Shown here piece after piece: positions 1 to 8,525 of a stretch of DNA of 64,000 nt. The notes under the pieces were generated by a model, which had not been told where the DNA came from, did no database searches, and worked only from the letters and a program-made list of their open reading frames with translations. The stretch comes from an uncultured Paracoccaceae bacterium (lineage in GTDB: Bacteria > Pseudomonadota > Alphaproteobacteria > Rhodobacterales > Rhodobacteraceae): NCBI GenBank assembly GCA_947488605.1, contig CANKZJ010000001.1, forward strand, positions 992,001 through 1,056,000, written 5' to 3'. Every line of letters starts with the position of its first letter. Within the stretch, counting starts at the first letter, position 1. The translations under genes and the position numbers were made by a program.

Positions 1-279
1 GCTATCGACCCCAAAGGCGTCAGAGCGCATCCTATGTTTGAGTGTCGCAACTTGTTCGAGGCACCGAAATCCGAGACAATCTTGGATGCATTTCACGACA
101 GAGTTCTGCAACAAACCTCAATTGTCGCCGAAGAAATGGGCTACGACCGCAAGCAACTGATCCGGTTTAATACCTTCCAGATCATCGCAGGCCTGTTTCA
201 CCCCCAACACAGTGCGGAGCAGACCGAATTTCTCAGGCAAAAAGCTGCCCTCTTGATCCGCACAGAAGCAGAAATGTGA
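1..279 (+). CDS. Unidentified protein, 3' end only
   Basis: The reading frame is open from the first base of the window, so this is the C-terminal 92 residues of a gene that begins upstream; the internal Met at position 34 need not be the start. The visible part is soluble and mostly helical in character, with charged residues throughout and no membrane segment or signal peptide. I do not recognise the family. It ends 105 bases before uvrB. A short inverted repeat (CTGACA/TGTCAG, 306-322) lies between them, but it has no T-run, so it is not a convincing terminator. Confidence 0.6.
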   Translation, partial: AIDPKGVRAHPMFECRNLFEAPKSETILDAFHDRVLQQTSIVAEEMGYDRKQLIRFNTFQIIAGLFHPQHSAEQTEFLRQKAALLIRTEAEM

Positions 280-384
280 AACAACATCCCCATTGCTGAA
301 CACTCCTGACACATCCTGTCAGCAGCCGCCCTTGAACCCTCTTCCAAACACATCAACTATAGGCGTGAACCAAAGGATATCCGC

Positions 385-2595
385 ATGGCCTACGCCCAGA
401 CCGACAAATCCGAACCCGAACAGTTCCTCGCCAACCCCGCCCCCGATGTCAAAACCCGCGAAAAGCTGGAAGGTGGCAGGCAGTTCGTACTGAAAACCGA
501 GTTCGAACCCGCGGGCGACCAGCCGACTGCGATCAAAGAACTGAGCGAAGGCATCCGCAACGGCGAACGCGATCAGGTGCTGCTTGGTGCCACCGGCACC
601 GGCAAGACCTTCACCATGGCCAAAATGATCGAGGAAACACAGCGCCCCGCGATCATTCTTGCTCCCAACAAGACCCTCGCCGCCCAGCTTTACGGCGAAT
701 TCAAAGGGTTCTTCCCCGAAAACGCCGTCGAGTACTTCGTCAGCTACTACGACTATTACCAACCCGAAGCCTACGTCGCGCGATCCGACACGTTCATCGA
801 AAAAGAAAGCCAGATCAACGAACAGATCGACCGGATGCGCCACTCGGCCACCCGCGCGCTTCTGGAACGCGACGATGTGATTATCGTCGCATCCGTGTCC
901 TGCATCTACGGTATTGGTTCGGTGGAAACCTACGGGGCGATGACCCAAGACATCCACGTCGGCAAAACCTACGACCAACGTGGCATCATCGCCGACCTGA
1001 TCGCACAGGCCTACAAACGCAACGACCACGCATTCCAGCGCGGTACCTTCCGGGTGCGCGGCGACAGCCTGGAAATCTGGCCTGCCCACCTTGATGACCG
1101 GGCATGGAAACTGTCGTTCTTTGGGGAAGAGTTGGAAAACATTACTGAATTCGACCCGCTGACAGGCGAGAAAACCGACACCTTCGACAAGGTCCGCGTC
1201 TACGCCAACTCGCACTACGTCACACCAAAGCCCACGATGAACCAAGCCATCATCGGCATCAAAAAAGAACTGCGCATGCGGCTGGACCAGCTGGTCGGCG
1301 AAGGCAAACTGCTCGAGGCGCAACGGCTGGAACAACGCTGCAACTTCGATCTGGAAATGCTGGAAGCCACCGGCGTCTGCAACGGCATCGAAAACTATTC
1401 GCGCTACCTGACAGGCCGCGCACCAGGCGAGCCGCCCCCCACCCTGTTCGAATTCATCCCCGACAACGCCATCGTCTTCGCCGACGAATCCCACGTCTCC
1501 GTCCCCCAAATCGGCGGCATGTATAAAGGTGACTTTAGACGCAAAATGACACTGGCCGAACACGGGTTCCGCCTGCCCTCCTGCATGGACAACCGTCCTT
1601 TGAAGTTCGAGGAATGGGACGCCATGCGCCCGCAATCCGTCTTTGTCTCGGCAACCCCCGCCGCGTGGGAGCTGGAGCAAGCAGGCGGTGTTTTCACCGA
1701 ACAGATCATCCGCCCCACCGGCCTGATCGACCCGCTGATCGAAATCCGCCCGGTGGACACGCAAGTCGACGACCTGATCGACGAAGTACGCAAAGTCACC
1801 GCCGCAGGTTACCGCACGCTGGTCACGACCCTGACCAAACGCATGGCCGAAGACCTGACCGAATACATGCACGAACAGGGCATCAAAGTGCGCTACATGC
1901 ACAGCGACATCGACACGATCGAGCGGATCGAGATCCTGCGCGATTTGCGGCTCGGCGCCTTCGACGTGCTGATCGGGATCAACCTGCTGCGCGAGGGGCT
2001 CGATATCCCCGAATGCGGATTGGTCGCGATCTTGGATGCGGACAAAGAAGGCTTTCTGCGGTCCGAGACATCGCTGGTACAAACCATCGGCCGCGCCGCG
2101 CGGAACGCAGATGGCCGCGTCATCATGTACGCCGACCGGATCACCGGATCGATGGAACGCGCGATGAACGAAACCGAACGCCGCCGTGTCAAACAACTGA
2201 AATATAACGAAGACCACGGGATCACGCCGACAACGGTCAAAAAGAACGTCGAAGACATCCTCGCAGGCCTCTACAAAGGGGACGTCGACATGAACCGGGT
2301 GACCGCCAAGGTCGACAACCCACTGGCCGGCGGCAACCTAAAAACCGTCCTCGAAGGACTGCGGACCGACATGCGCAAAGCCGCCGAGAACCTAGAGTTC
2401 GAAGAGGCCGCTAGGTTGCGTGATGAAGTGAAACGGCTGGAAACCGTGGAACTGACCATCGCGGACGACCCGCTGGCAAGACAGCAAGCCGTGGATAAGG
2501 CGGTCGGTGACGCGCAGAAAGCGTCTGGACGGAGTACCGGTGGGCGTGGGGGGATGCGCGGTGGGAAAAGTAGGTACGGGGGGAAGCGAAAGTAA
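385..2595 (+). CDS. uvrB: Excinuclease ABC subunit B
   Basis: UvrB is the damage-verifying helicase-like subunit of UvrABC nucleotide excision repair. It is loaded by UvrA and then recruits UvrC. Visible features are Walker A (GATGTGKT, residues 68-75), the beta-hairpin with [11 protein letters not shown], the Walker B variant FADESH, the helicase motif QTIGRAARN, and a C-terminal UVR motif (about 685-710) that contacts UvrC. At 736 residues it is longer than the E. coli protein (673). The extra length is a short N-terminal extension and a Gly/Arg/Lys-rich tail. ATG 385 is preceded by AAAGGA at good spacing. No clear LexA-type direct repeat is seen upstream. Confidence 0.97.
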   Translation: MAYAQTDKSEPEQFLANPAPDVKTREKLEGGRQFVLKTEFEPAGDQPTAIKELSEGIRNGERDQVLLGATGTGKTFTMAKMIEETQRPAIILAPNKTLAAQLYGEFKGFFPENAVEYFVSYYDYYQPEAYVARSDTFIEKESQINEQIDRMRHSATRALLERDDVIIVASVSCIYGIGSVETYGAMTQDIHVGKTYDQRGIIADLIAQAYKRNDHAFQRGTFRVRGDSLEIWPAHLDDRAWKLSFFGEELENITEFDPLTGEKTDTFDKVRVYANSHYVTPKPTMNQAIIGIKKELRMRLDQLVGEGKLLEAQRLEQRCNFDLEMLEATGVCNGIENYSRYLTGRAPGEPPPTLFEFIPDNAIVFADESHVSVPQIGGMYKGDFRRKMTLAEHGFRLPSCMDNRPLKFEEWDAMRPQSVFVSATPAAWELEQAGGVFTEQIIRPTGLIDPLIEIRPVDTQVDDLIDEVRKVTAAGYRTLVTTLTKRMAEDLTEYMHEQGIKVRYMHSDIDTIERIEILRDLRLGAFDVLIGINLLREGLDIPECGLVAILDADKEGFLRSETSLVQTIGRAARNADGRVIMYADRITGSMERAMNETERRRVKQLKYNEDHGITPTTVKKNVEDILAGLYKGDVDMNRVTAKVDNPLAGGNLKTVLEGLRTDMRKAAENLEFEEAARLRDEVKRLETVELTIADDPLARQQAVDKAVGDAQKASGRSTGGRGGMRGGKSRYGGKRK

Positions 2596-2607
2596 ACTAT
2601 CAATGGC

Positions 2608-3408
2608 CTAGAGAAGACCAATCGCCCAACCTGCGAAATCAATCACTACGTATCCAACCCCCGCAAACGAGGCGACGACACTTGTTCCCTTTGCTCCTCG
2701 GCTCTCCAAAAGGCGATCCAAACCGTATCCGACCGCTTTTGATTTTGTTATCAGTTTTCCGTTTGCAAGTTTTCGTATTGTAAGGTGAAAGAACCCAACC
2801 TTCGAAAGCGTCGACATATGCACCTTCATGAATTCAGCATTCTGAAACGCGGCAACCTCTTCTTCGCCGTTCAAAAAGTACCGATGCTTTCCGCCATTCA
2901 AGTCCATAAGACTTGGTAACTTTGGATGCGGTGCGTAGTCGGACCCATATCTATTTGACAACATATCGTTTAGATTGATCCTCTGCTCAACAGGCACAAC
3001 GGAAGTTACGGCCTCTCCCAAAACGCGGAAGCGGTGTTCAAGGTGCTCAAAACCATAGGTCGCATCTCGCATGTTCCAATGCACCCAAAAGGACGCTCTT
3101 CGGCTTTGAACAAACTCGAAATATTGCTTTAATAATTCTCGTTCAACATCATCAAAGCGGTCAATGACTTCTCCTCGGGGAATGCCAAGCTCTTCCGCTA
3201 TAGCATGCGTCGAAAAGCTTACGCTCTGCTCTGTAGCAAAATGGCTGACAGCAATTGATGTAACACGTGGGGAAAGAGCTTCGTTATTGTCGTTCAAGTT
3301 CTGACAGGAATAATGAATAATGAACAAGTTCTCTGGTGAGTTTTTGACTTGCCGAATAAATTCTTTGCTACGCGTTATGGGCAATCCCTGAATTCCTTTA
3401 TTTTCCAA
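2608..3408 (-). CDS. Uncharacterised accessory protein with hydrophobic C-terminus
   Basis: A 266-residue protein of no assigned function, visibly more AT-rich than its neighbours and isolated between uvrB and a repeat-containing spacer. Seen: an N-terminal half with an FIIHYSC block and a WVHWNMRD block, then a charged middle (HPKLPSLMDLNGG, EEEVAAFQNAEF), and a hydrophobic last 25 residues that could insert in a membrane. The order of the blocks (hydrophobic strand, 'ITSIAV'-like strand, then 'HWNxxxxxYG') recalls a degenerate DnaQ/RNase H-like exonuclease fold; this is inference only. The start is uncertain: the frame has only TTG candidates. TTG 3384 has an AAAGGA nine bases upstream and may be preferred over TTG 3408. 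Confidence 0.6.
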   Translation of the reverse strand: MENKGIQGLPITRSKEFIRQVKNSPENLFIIHYSCQNLNDNNEALSPRVTSIAVSHFATEQSVSFSTHAIAEELGIPRGEVIDRFDDVERELLKQYFEFVQSRRASFWVHWNMRDATYGFEHLEHRFRVLGEAVTSVVPVEQRINLNDMLSNRYGSDYAPHPKLPSLMDLNGGKHRYFLNGEEEVAAFQNAEFMKVHMSTLSKVGFFHLTIRKLANGKLITKSKAVGYGLDRLLESRGAKGTSVVASFAGVGYVVIDFAGWAIGLL

Positions 3409-3524
3409 ATTTTGGGAACGTTTATCATAAGGAGCAGCGCTAGGGACAAAAACAATCTATGGTCGCATAGTTGCCATATGAGCATGTCAAAGTTGCAACA
3501 ACAGGTCAGTTAAACGACCCGTAG

Positions 3525-3542
3525 GTCGGGGTTCACCCCGAC
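3525..3542. repeat. GC-rich intergenic hairpin
   Basis: A perfect 7-bp inverted repeat, GTCGGGG-TTCA-CCCCGAC, in the 369-base spacer between the accessory gene (leftward) and the secreted protein gene (rightward). It has no T-run, and both flanking genes point away from it, so it is unlikely to be a simple terminator. It resembles a short dispersed palindrome more than an operator. Confidence 0.55.
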
Positions 3543-3617
3543 ACCCCCCAAAACCTTAACACCCAATTCACACATCCACCGCACGCCGCCTTAACCCACC
3601 CAAACCGCACACCGCGT

Positions 3618-3661
3618 GTGTACGCGTTGTGTACGGCATGTGTACGCCTTGCATACGCCCC
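3618..3661. repeat. Four 11-bp direct repeats with TGTACG core
   Basis: The hexamer TGTACG occurs at 3619, 3630 and 3641, with a one-mismatch copy (CATACG) at 3652, so the spacing is exactly 11 bp each time. The unit reads GTGTACGCGTT, GTGTACGGCAT, GTGTACGCCTT, GCATACGCCCC. The array lies about 115-160 bp upstream of the secreted protein gene at 3778. One helical turn per unit would place all copies on the same DNA face, as expected for a cooperative protein-binding array. No binding protein can be named. Confidence 0.6.
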
Positions 3662-3777
3662 AATCCCCAACAAAACCCAGCGTTAACACATGATTCCCCG
3701 CGCCGAGGCCGCCGCCGCGCTTAAACCCCCACCGCACGTTGCTTGCCCTACGCGTTTATCCTCCTACATTCTCCACC

Positions 3778-4206
3778 ATGCGCAGTGCTCTCGCCCTCAT
3801 CCTCCTTACCTCCCCCGCCGCCGCGTGGGAGTTTTCGGCGAGCCCGATTTGCACCCTGACCGACACCTCGGACGCGGGCGACATCACCGTGACCTACGAC
3901 CCCGCGATCACCGAATATACTGTCACAGTAACCCTGCCCGACGGCCAGTGGCCCAGCGACCCCACCTTCGGCATGGCCTTCGCGAATGACCGCCCCATCA
4001 GCATTCAAACCGATCAGCACACCATCAGCCCAGATGGCCGCAGCATCACGGTCAAAGACCGCGGTTTCGGCAATGTTCTGAATGGATTAGAGTTCAACAA
4101 ACGGGCCTATGCGATGCTGGGCGACACTACCGTCGGCATCGATCTGACAGGTATCGGCCCCGCGATCACAGCCTTTCGCGCGTGCCCAGCGGCCAACCTC
4201 GCCTAA
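3778..4206 (+). CDS. Small secreted/periplasmic protein, unknown function
   Basis: A 142-residue protein starting MRSALALILLTSPAAAW, a short typical Sec signal peptide with a likely cleavage after AAA (residue 16). The mature part is beta-rich with a Cys soon after cleavage (residue 25) and another near the C-terminus (about 136), which could form a disulfide in the periplasm. A longer in-frame start at 3739 exists, but it would bury the signal peptide, so ATG 3778 was chosen. The family is not recognised. Its stop overlaps the stop of the convergent nuclease gene by four bases, and the 11-bp repeat array lies upstream. Confidence 0.7.
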   Translation: MRSALALILLTSPAAAWEFSASPICTLTDTSDAGDITVTYDPAITEYTVTVTLPDGQWPSDPTFGMAFANDRPISIQTDQHTISPDGRSITVKDRGFGNVLNGLEFNKRAYAMLGDTTVGIDLTGIGPAITAFRACPAANLA

Positions 4207-4718
4207 AGCGATCCGCGCCAGATAACCGCCCCATCGCGCCATGTCCCACCGACCAGAACGCCTTTCTTGTCGGCATGCGGAAACTTCACACGCCAGTCGC
4301 GATATTTGTCGTTGGTAACGACCCGCAAATTGTAATCCGTTGCGAACGAAAGTATCCCTTGATCCGCCACAACACCCTTATCCACAACGCAAACATGACG
4401 CGCAGGTACGCCGATCAACCAAGCGATCTTGGCTTCATTGTAGTAGTGATCGTCCAAAACATACCCAACATTGGCATCGAAAAAGACGATAGGCGTATAG
4501 CCCTTTTCTTCCAAGTTTCGCAGCACGCGAAGCACCACCAAAGAAGACGGCTCTTGCCCCCAATACATCACGTTGGACCCGTCAACGAGAATGGCATTTG
4601 AGGGCAGTTTCGCCTCGGCAACCCTGCGCGGGCGTGATTTGCGCAACCACCGTAGCACCATAAAAATGGCGAGCACCGCAAAGGTAGGCACAAGGAAAAG
4701 AAGATCAGAGATCAGCAA
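4203..4718 (-). CDS. Membrane-anchored NYN/Zc3h12a-like ribonuclease domain protein
   Basis: A 171-residue protein with one N-terminal membrane segment (about residues 3-23) followed by a basic stretch (RKSRPRR), then a PIN-fold domain of the RNase Zc3h12a/NYN type. The acidic residues expected for metal binding are visible: ILVDGSN (first Asp), FFDAN, and ADQGILSFA followed by VVTND. Such domains act as RNases in characterised relatives, so a membrane-tethered RNA-processing role is an inference. The start is TTG 4718; no strong Shine-Dalgarno sequence is seen and the frame is open further upstream, so the N-terminus is uncertain. The tauABC terminator lies just upstream. Confidence 0.7.
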   Translation of the reverse strand: MLISDLLFLVPTFAVLAIFMVLRWLRKSRPRRVAEAKLPSNAILVDGSNVMYWGQEPSSLVVLRVLRNLEEKGYTPIVFFDANVGYVLDDHYYNEAKIAWLIGVPARHVCVVDKGVVADQGILSFATDYNLRVVTNDKYRDWRVKFPHADKKGVLVGGTWRDGAVIWRGSL

Positions 4719-4728
4719 GGCGAGTGAA

Positions 4729-4762
4729 CCAAAAAGGGCGAGGAACTTGCACCCTCGCCCTT
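4729..4762 (-). terminator. Rho-independent terminator of tauABC
   Basis: A perfect 10-bp stem, AAGGGCGAGG (4734-4743) with CCTCGCCCTT (4753-4762). Read on the minus strand it is followed by a run of Ts (complement of 4731-4735). It sits 31 bases past the tauC stop, in the right orientation to end the tauABC transcript. Confidence 0.8.
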
Positions 4763-4793
4763 GCCGTTTAGGTTGTCAATCAGACGGGTCGGA

Positions 4794-6128
4794 TCAACCT
4801 TTACCTTTCCACGGCACCAGCCATTTTTCAGCCTGACGCATCAGCATATCAATGCTGAACCCGATGATCCCGATCAGGATGATACCCATCAAAACGATGT
4901 CGGTACTTTGGAATTTCGAGGCAACCATGATCATCATGCCAGCACCCTTTTCCGCAGCAACCAGTTCGGCCGCAACCACCGTGCCCCAGCACACACCCAT
5001 CGCCACGCGCGCACCGGTGAATATCTCGGGCAAAGAGTTCGGGATGATGACATGGCGCATAATCTGCCACTTGGAGGCGCCCAAACTATAGGCCGCGTGC
5101 ACCTTGGAAATCCGCACGCCGGACACACCTGAACGTGCTGCAATCGCCATAATCCAAAGGGCTGCAAGGAACAGCAGGATGATTTTTCCGACCTCACCGA
5201 TCCCGGCCCAAATGATTACAAGCGGGATCAACGCCAGCGGTGGCACAGGGCGCATGAATTCCACAATCGGATCAAACCAACCACGGAACCAGTTCGACAG
5301 ACCCATCGCATAACCCAACGGAATACCGACAAGCGCACCAAGAATGAAACCAACGATCACGCGGAACAAGGAGTATCCAAGGTGTTCAGCCAAGGTCGAA
5401 TTGCGATATCCCACAGTTGCGATTTCGCCCAGACGGCTCCAAACGGCCTCTGGCGACGGCAACCAAATCGGCTCCATTTGAACGCCCGTGTCCGGAACGA
5501 TATTCAACGTCCCCTTGTCCGACATCGCAACGCGCCCAAAGTCCACGTCGACCGAACCACCCGGCGCAATAGCCTGACCGTTAACTGCGGTGACAAACGT
5601 CTCTTCGTCGCGGCCCAATTCGTCGTTGCGGTCCACGCGCAACAGCTCACTGCGGTAAACCGCAATTGCTGTTGCATCGTTCTTGGCGATGCCATCGCCA
5701 GGTGCAACGTCGGGTGCGTCAACTTCTTCGCCCGTCGGATGCACGATGACTGAAACAGTCGCATCATCGGTCTCGCCTGTTGGCGTTGTAATCGTGTAAC
5801 TGAATGACCCTTCGCCCGAAAATGGTCCCGGCGCATGCATGAAGCCCGGCAACAGCTTCGAGCCTGTAAATGCGCCCCAAAGGACGAAAATCAGTACGAT
5901 GGAAACAACAGAAGCCGCGGTGTTGGAGGTAACCGCGCTTTCGTCGCCGAAGGTCACTGTTTTAAGCGAACTATAGTCGCTTTTGGGCGTCAGCAAACGC
6001 TTCACGCCGCCCCAGATAACCATCATCAAAAGGATGATCAGGATGTATCCGATAACGTATGGTGCGGCTGCGACCAATGTCGTCAGGACGGCTAATAACT
6101 CAGCCCAGAGGTTTCCCAGAAGTTCCAT
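4794..6128 (-). CDS. tauC: Taurine ABC transporter permease with inserted cadherin/VCBS-like domain
   Basis: The permease subunit of a taurine/sulfonate importer. The last about 225 residues form a standard TauC/SsuC-type permease (WLPSPEAVW near 222, then several membrane helices and the EAA-type cytoplasmic loop around SLGASKWQIMRHVIIPNSLPE). Unusually, the protein is 444 residues against about 270 for the family. It has an extra N-terminal membrane region (about 15-40), a second helix (about 72-88) and a 115-residue non-membrane segment (about 100-215). That segment contains SFSYTITTPTGETDDATVSV and TAVNGQAIAPGGSVDVDFG, typical of bacterial cadherin-like/VCBS Ig-fold repeats. It overlaps tauB by one base. 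Confidence 0.88.
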   Translation of the reverse strand: MELLGNLWAELLAVLTTLVAAAPYVIGYILIILLMMVIWGGVKRLLTPKSDYSSLKTVTFGDESAVTSNTAASVVSIVLIFVLWGAFTGSKLLPGFMHAPGPFSGEGSFSYTITTPTGETDDATVSVIVHPTGEEVDAPDVAPGDGIAKNDATAIAVYRSELLRVDRNDELGRDEETFVTAVNGQAIAPGGSVDVDFGRVAMSDKGTLNIVPDTGVQMEPIWLPSPEAVWSRLGEIATVGYRNSTLAEHLGYSLFRVIVGFILGALVGIPLGYAMGLSNWFRGWFDPIVEFMRPVPPLALIPLVIIWAGIGEVGKIILLFLAALWIMAIAARSGVSGVRISKVHAAYSLGASKWQIMRHVIIPNSLPEIFTGARVAMGVCWGTVVAAELVAAEKGAGMMIMVASKFQSTDIVLMGIILIGIIGFSIDMLMRQAEKWLVPWKGKG

Positions 6129-6931
6129 TATGCGTCCTCCGTCCGGCCCATGATTTCTTCTTCCATGTCCCAGATCATCCCGAGGATTTCCTCGCGGGTT
6201 TCATTGAACTTCGGATGCTTTTTGACTTCGCGCAAATCCTGCCCAACGCCCATTTCAGCAAACGGCAAACGGTACTCTGTATGGATGCGTCCCGGACGCG
6301 GCGCCATCACAAGCAGGCGTTCGCCCAAAAGCAGCGCTTCCTCGACCGAGTGGGTGATCAAGATGATCGTCTTTCCCGTCTCTTTCCAGAGCTTGAGAAC
6401 CAGGCCTTGCATCTTTTCACGGGTCAGCGCGTCAAGCGCGCCAAGCGGTTCGTCCATCAAGATCACGTCAGGCTCGTTGGCGAGGCAACGCGCCAACGCC
6501 ACACGCTGCTGCATACCGCCGGACAACTCATAAACGGCTTTTTCTTTGAAATCCTGCAGACCGACGACATCAAGAAGATGGTTAACAATCTTGGCTTTCT
6601 CGGCCTTGGGCATCCCCTTCATCGACGGTCCAAAGCCTACGTTCTCGCGCACGCTCATCCATTCGAACAACGCACCTTGCTGAAACACCATGCCGCGTTC
6701 GGCGGCGGGGCCTGTCACAGTATGGCCGTTGAGAATAATTTTACCCTCTGTCGGGGCCAAAAAGCCTGCCACGATGTTCAGTAGTGTTGTCTTACCGCAC
6801 CCAGATGGTCCCAGCACCGAAAGCAATTCACCGGCCTTGAGATCCAGTGAAACGTCTTTCAACGCCTGCACCGATGATCCATTGGGCAAGTCGAACCGCA
6901 TCGACAGCTTATCTATTTGTAACCCTGACAT
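6128..6931 (-). CDS. tauB: Taurine ABC transporter ATP-binding protein
   Basis: A 267-residue ABC ATPase of the nitrate/sulfonate/taurine subfamily that powers uptake through TauC. Visible features are Walker A (GPSGCGKTT), the Q-loop (VFQQGALFEW), the ABC signature LSGGMQQR, Walker B (VILMDEPLGALD) and the switch His (ITHSVEEA). It lies between tauA and tauC in a minus-strand operon and ends on the first base of tauC. The C-terminus carries a short acidic tail (WDMEEEIMGRTEDA). The substrate is inferred from the neighbouring tpa/xsc genes and TauR. Confidence 0.92.
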   Translation of the reverse strand: MSGLQIDKLSMRFDLPNGSSVQALKDVSLDLKAGELLSVLGPSGCGKTTLLNIVAGFLAPTEGKIILNGHTVTGPAAERGMVFQQGALFEWMSVRENVGFGPSMKGMPKAEKAKIVNHLLDVVGLQDFKEKAVYELSGGMQQRVALARCLANEPDVILMDEPLGALDALTREKMQGLVLKLWKETGKTIILITHSVEEALLLGERLLVMAPRPGRIHTEYRLPFAEMGVGQDLREVKKHPKFNETREEILGMIWDMEEEIMGRTEDA

Positions 6932-7000
6932 GGCTTATCCCATTATTTTCCCTGAAAATTCCTGAAGCAGCCCAGAAATTATCACGAAAAAGAATGGAAA

Positions 7001-7028
7001 ACTGGCGCGCAGTTTCCTGCGCGCCAGT
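7001..7028 (-). terminator. Hairpin between tauA and tauB (attenuator or RNA stabiliser)
   Basis: A perfect 11-bp stem (ACTGGCGCGCA / TGCGCGCCAGT, six-base loop) lies just after the tauA stop. On the minus strand it is followed by TTTTCCATTCTTTTT. Such intercistronic hairpins commonly allow more of the binding protein to be made than of the ATPase and permease, by partial termination or by protecting the tauA mRNA end. That role here is inference. Confidence 0.75.
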
Positions 7029-7036
7029 AAAGACAA

Positions 7037-8044
7037 TTACATGTCGTTGACGGCCATCAATGGACCAGTGTTCACAGCATCTTCGTAGCTGTCCAGCGAC
7101 GCTGGGATTGAACCGGACTCGACGAATACATCAGCAACACCCTTCATGAAGGAAGGTGCCGCACCACCGAGCCATGCCTCGGAAAGTTGTGTCTCGACGT
7201 CCGGGAAGACGAACGTTGCCATAGTCTCGGCAGTCGCATCTTCATCCATACCCGCGTCATTCGCGATGACCGGAAGCATCTCTGCAACACCGGACCCATC
7301 GTTCCATGCAGTGTTGGCCGCGGCTGTCACTTCGAGGAACTTCGCAACCAGATCACCGTTCTCGGCAACAAAACCTGCAGGTGCAGATGTCACGTCAAAC
7401 ACAAGGATGCCCAGCGCTTCTTTCTCAGCACCAGTCAGCAACACGTTTCCGTGCTCTTTCATGCGACGCAGCGCGCCACCCCAACCGCAAGACATATCGA
7501 CTTGGCCTTGGGCCAAAGCGGCAGCACCTTCAGCAGGTGCCATGTCAACAACATCGAGCGACGCAAGATCGACACCGAAGTGGTCCATCTGGCGCAAGAA
7601 GCCGTAATGTGCAGCAGTGCCAAGTGGAACGGCAACTTTCTTGCCAGCCAATTCGCCAGCGCTGTCTGCGTCGATCTCAAGGCCAGAGGACACAACACAG
7701 TTGTCGTTCTCAGCATAAGATACAGCAACGTCAAGGATCTGAAGGTCTTGACCAGCAGATGCGGCAACAACGAATGGCGGAACACCTTGGCTCACAGCGA
7801 TTTGGACGTCACCAGATGCCATAGCGGCGGACATTGCAGTACCTGAATCGAAGCTGACCCAGTTTACTTTGACACCCATTTCTTCGTCATATGTGCCGTT
7901 CACTTTTGCAAACTGGAATGGCATCGGCCACTCGAGGAAATATGCGACGGTGATTTCGCCGTGGCCGTCCGCGACTGCAGCTGTTGTGCCAGCCATCAGT
8001 GCAACGCCAGCAGCGGCGCCCATCAGTGCATTTTTGATATTCAT
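7037..8044 (-). CDS. tauA: Taurine ABC transporter substrate-binding protein
   Basis: A 335-residue periplasmic binding protein with a Sec signal peptide (MNIKNALMGAAAGVALMAGTTAAVA, cleavage near residue 25). The mature chain has the TauA/SsuA/NMT1-type pattern (ITVAYFLEWPMPFQFAK, VSFDSGTAMSAAMASGDVQIAVS). It is the first gene of the tauABC operon and is read away from tpa. The 481-base intergenic region (8045-8525) upstream holds its promoter. One TauR-like half-site on the minus strand (complement of 8154-8163, CTGGACCCGA) lies about 110 bases upstream of the start. Specificity for taurine is inferred from the cluster. Confidence 0.92.
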   Translation of the reverse strand: MNIKNALMGAAAGVALMAGTTAAVADGHGEITVAYFLEWPMPFQFAKVNGTYDEEMGVKVNWVSFDSGTAMSAAMASGDVQIAVSQGVPPFVVAASAGQDLQILDVAVSYAENDNCVVSSGLEIDADSAGELAGKKVAVPLGTAAHYGFLRQMDHFGVDLASLDVVDMAPAEGAAALAQGQVDMSCGWGGALRRMKEHGNVLLTGAEKEALGILVFDVTSAPAGFVAENGDLVAKFLEVTAAANTAWNDGSGVAEMLPVIANDAGMDEDATAETMATFVFPDVETQLSEAWLGGAAPSFMKGVADVFVESGSIPASLDSYEDAVNTGPLMAVNDM

Positions 8045-8396
8045 TGGTTCGTCTCCATGTTGCGGTCCCGATTTTTGCGGGGCCGTATCGGTTCGCAGGT
8101 TTGCCCCGCATTAATGATAGCTGAACACGAAAGCGGCTTACTGCCAAGAGCCTTCGGGTCCAGTTCTATTTTCGACGCCGATTTAGCATCTGTTCGGCCA
8201 TGTTGCATTCAGTTTGCTGAAAAAACCAACAGGTCGATGGTGAGCGAAAGAAATTCGACGCGATACGTCAATGATTGAAATCCCGCCCGCGCCAGATTTG
8301 CAGGTCGACAATGCGCGGTATCGTGAAATTTTTATCCCACATTTTCATGACCTTAAATGCCCACCATCGCCACAAGTATGATTTAATTCACTATTT

Positions 8397-8429
8397 TTGG
8401 CCCTATGCAAGTCTTGCAACTGGCCCTAT
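8397..8429 (+). promoter_or_regulatory. Putative TauR direct repeats in front of tpa
   Basis: TTGGCCCTAT (8397-8406) and CTGGCCCTAT (8420-8429) are nine-of-ten identical, start 23 bp apart, and match the published TauR half-site CTGGACYTAA at most positions. The second copy lies about 95 bases before the tpa start. The remainder of the 481-base spacer 8045-8525 contains the divergent tauA promoter region; I see no convincing gene in it. Confidence 0.6.
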
Positions 8430-8525
8430 TGGACCGCCTCTTTCCGCAGGCAAACTGTCGCTTAAGAAGTTGGCCGAAGAATTGGATTCGGGTGGCTATT
8501 CCCCTTTGACAGATGGAGCACGGAC

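Noticed and set aside
280..384. SOS box in front of uvrB
   Set aside because: The alphaproteobacterial LexA motif (GAAC-N7-GAAC or GTTC-N7-GTTC) is not present; only isolated GAAC half-sites occur.
319..2217. A 632-codon open frame on the minus strand opposite uvrB
   Set aside because: It is the complement of a strongly conserved gene in a GC-rich codon pattern, with no motif, no Shine-Dalgarno and low-complexity content. It is a shadow frame.
3618..3661. CRISPR-like array
   Set aside because: The unit is 11 bp without spacers and no cas gene is nearby; it is a phased direct repeat instead.
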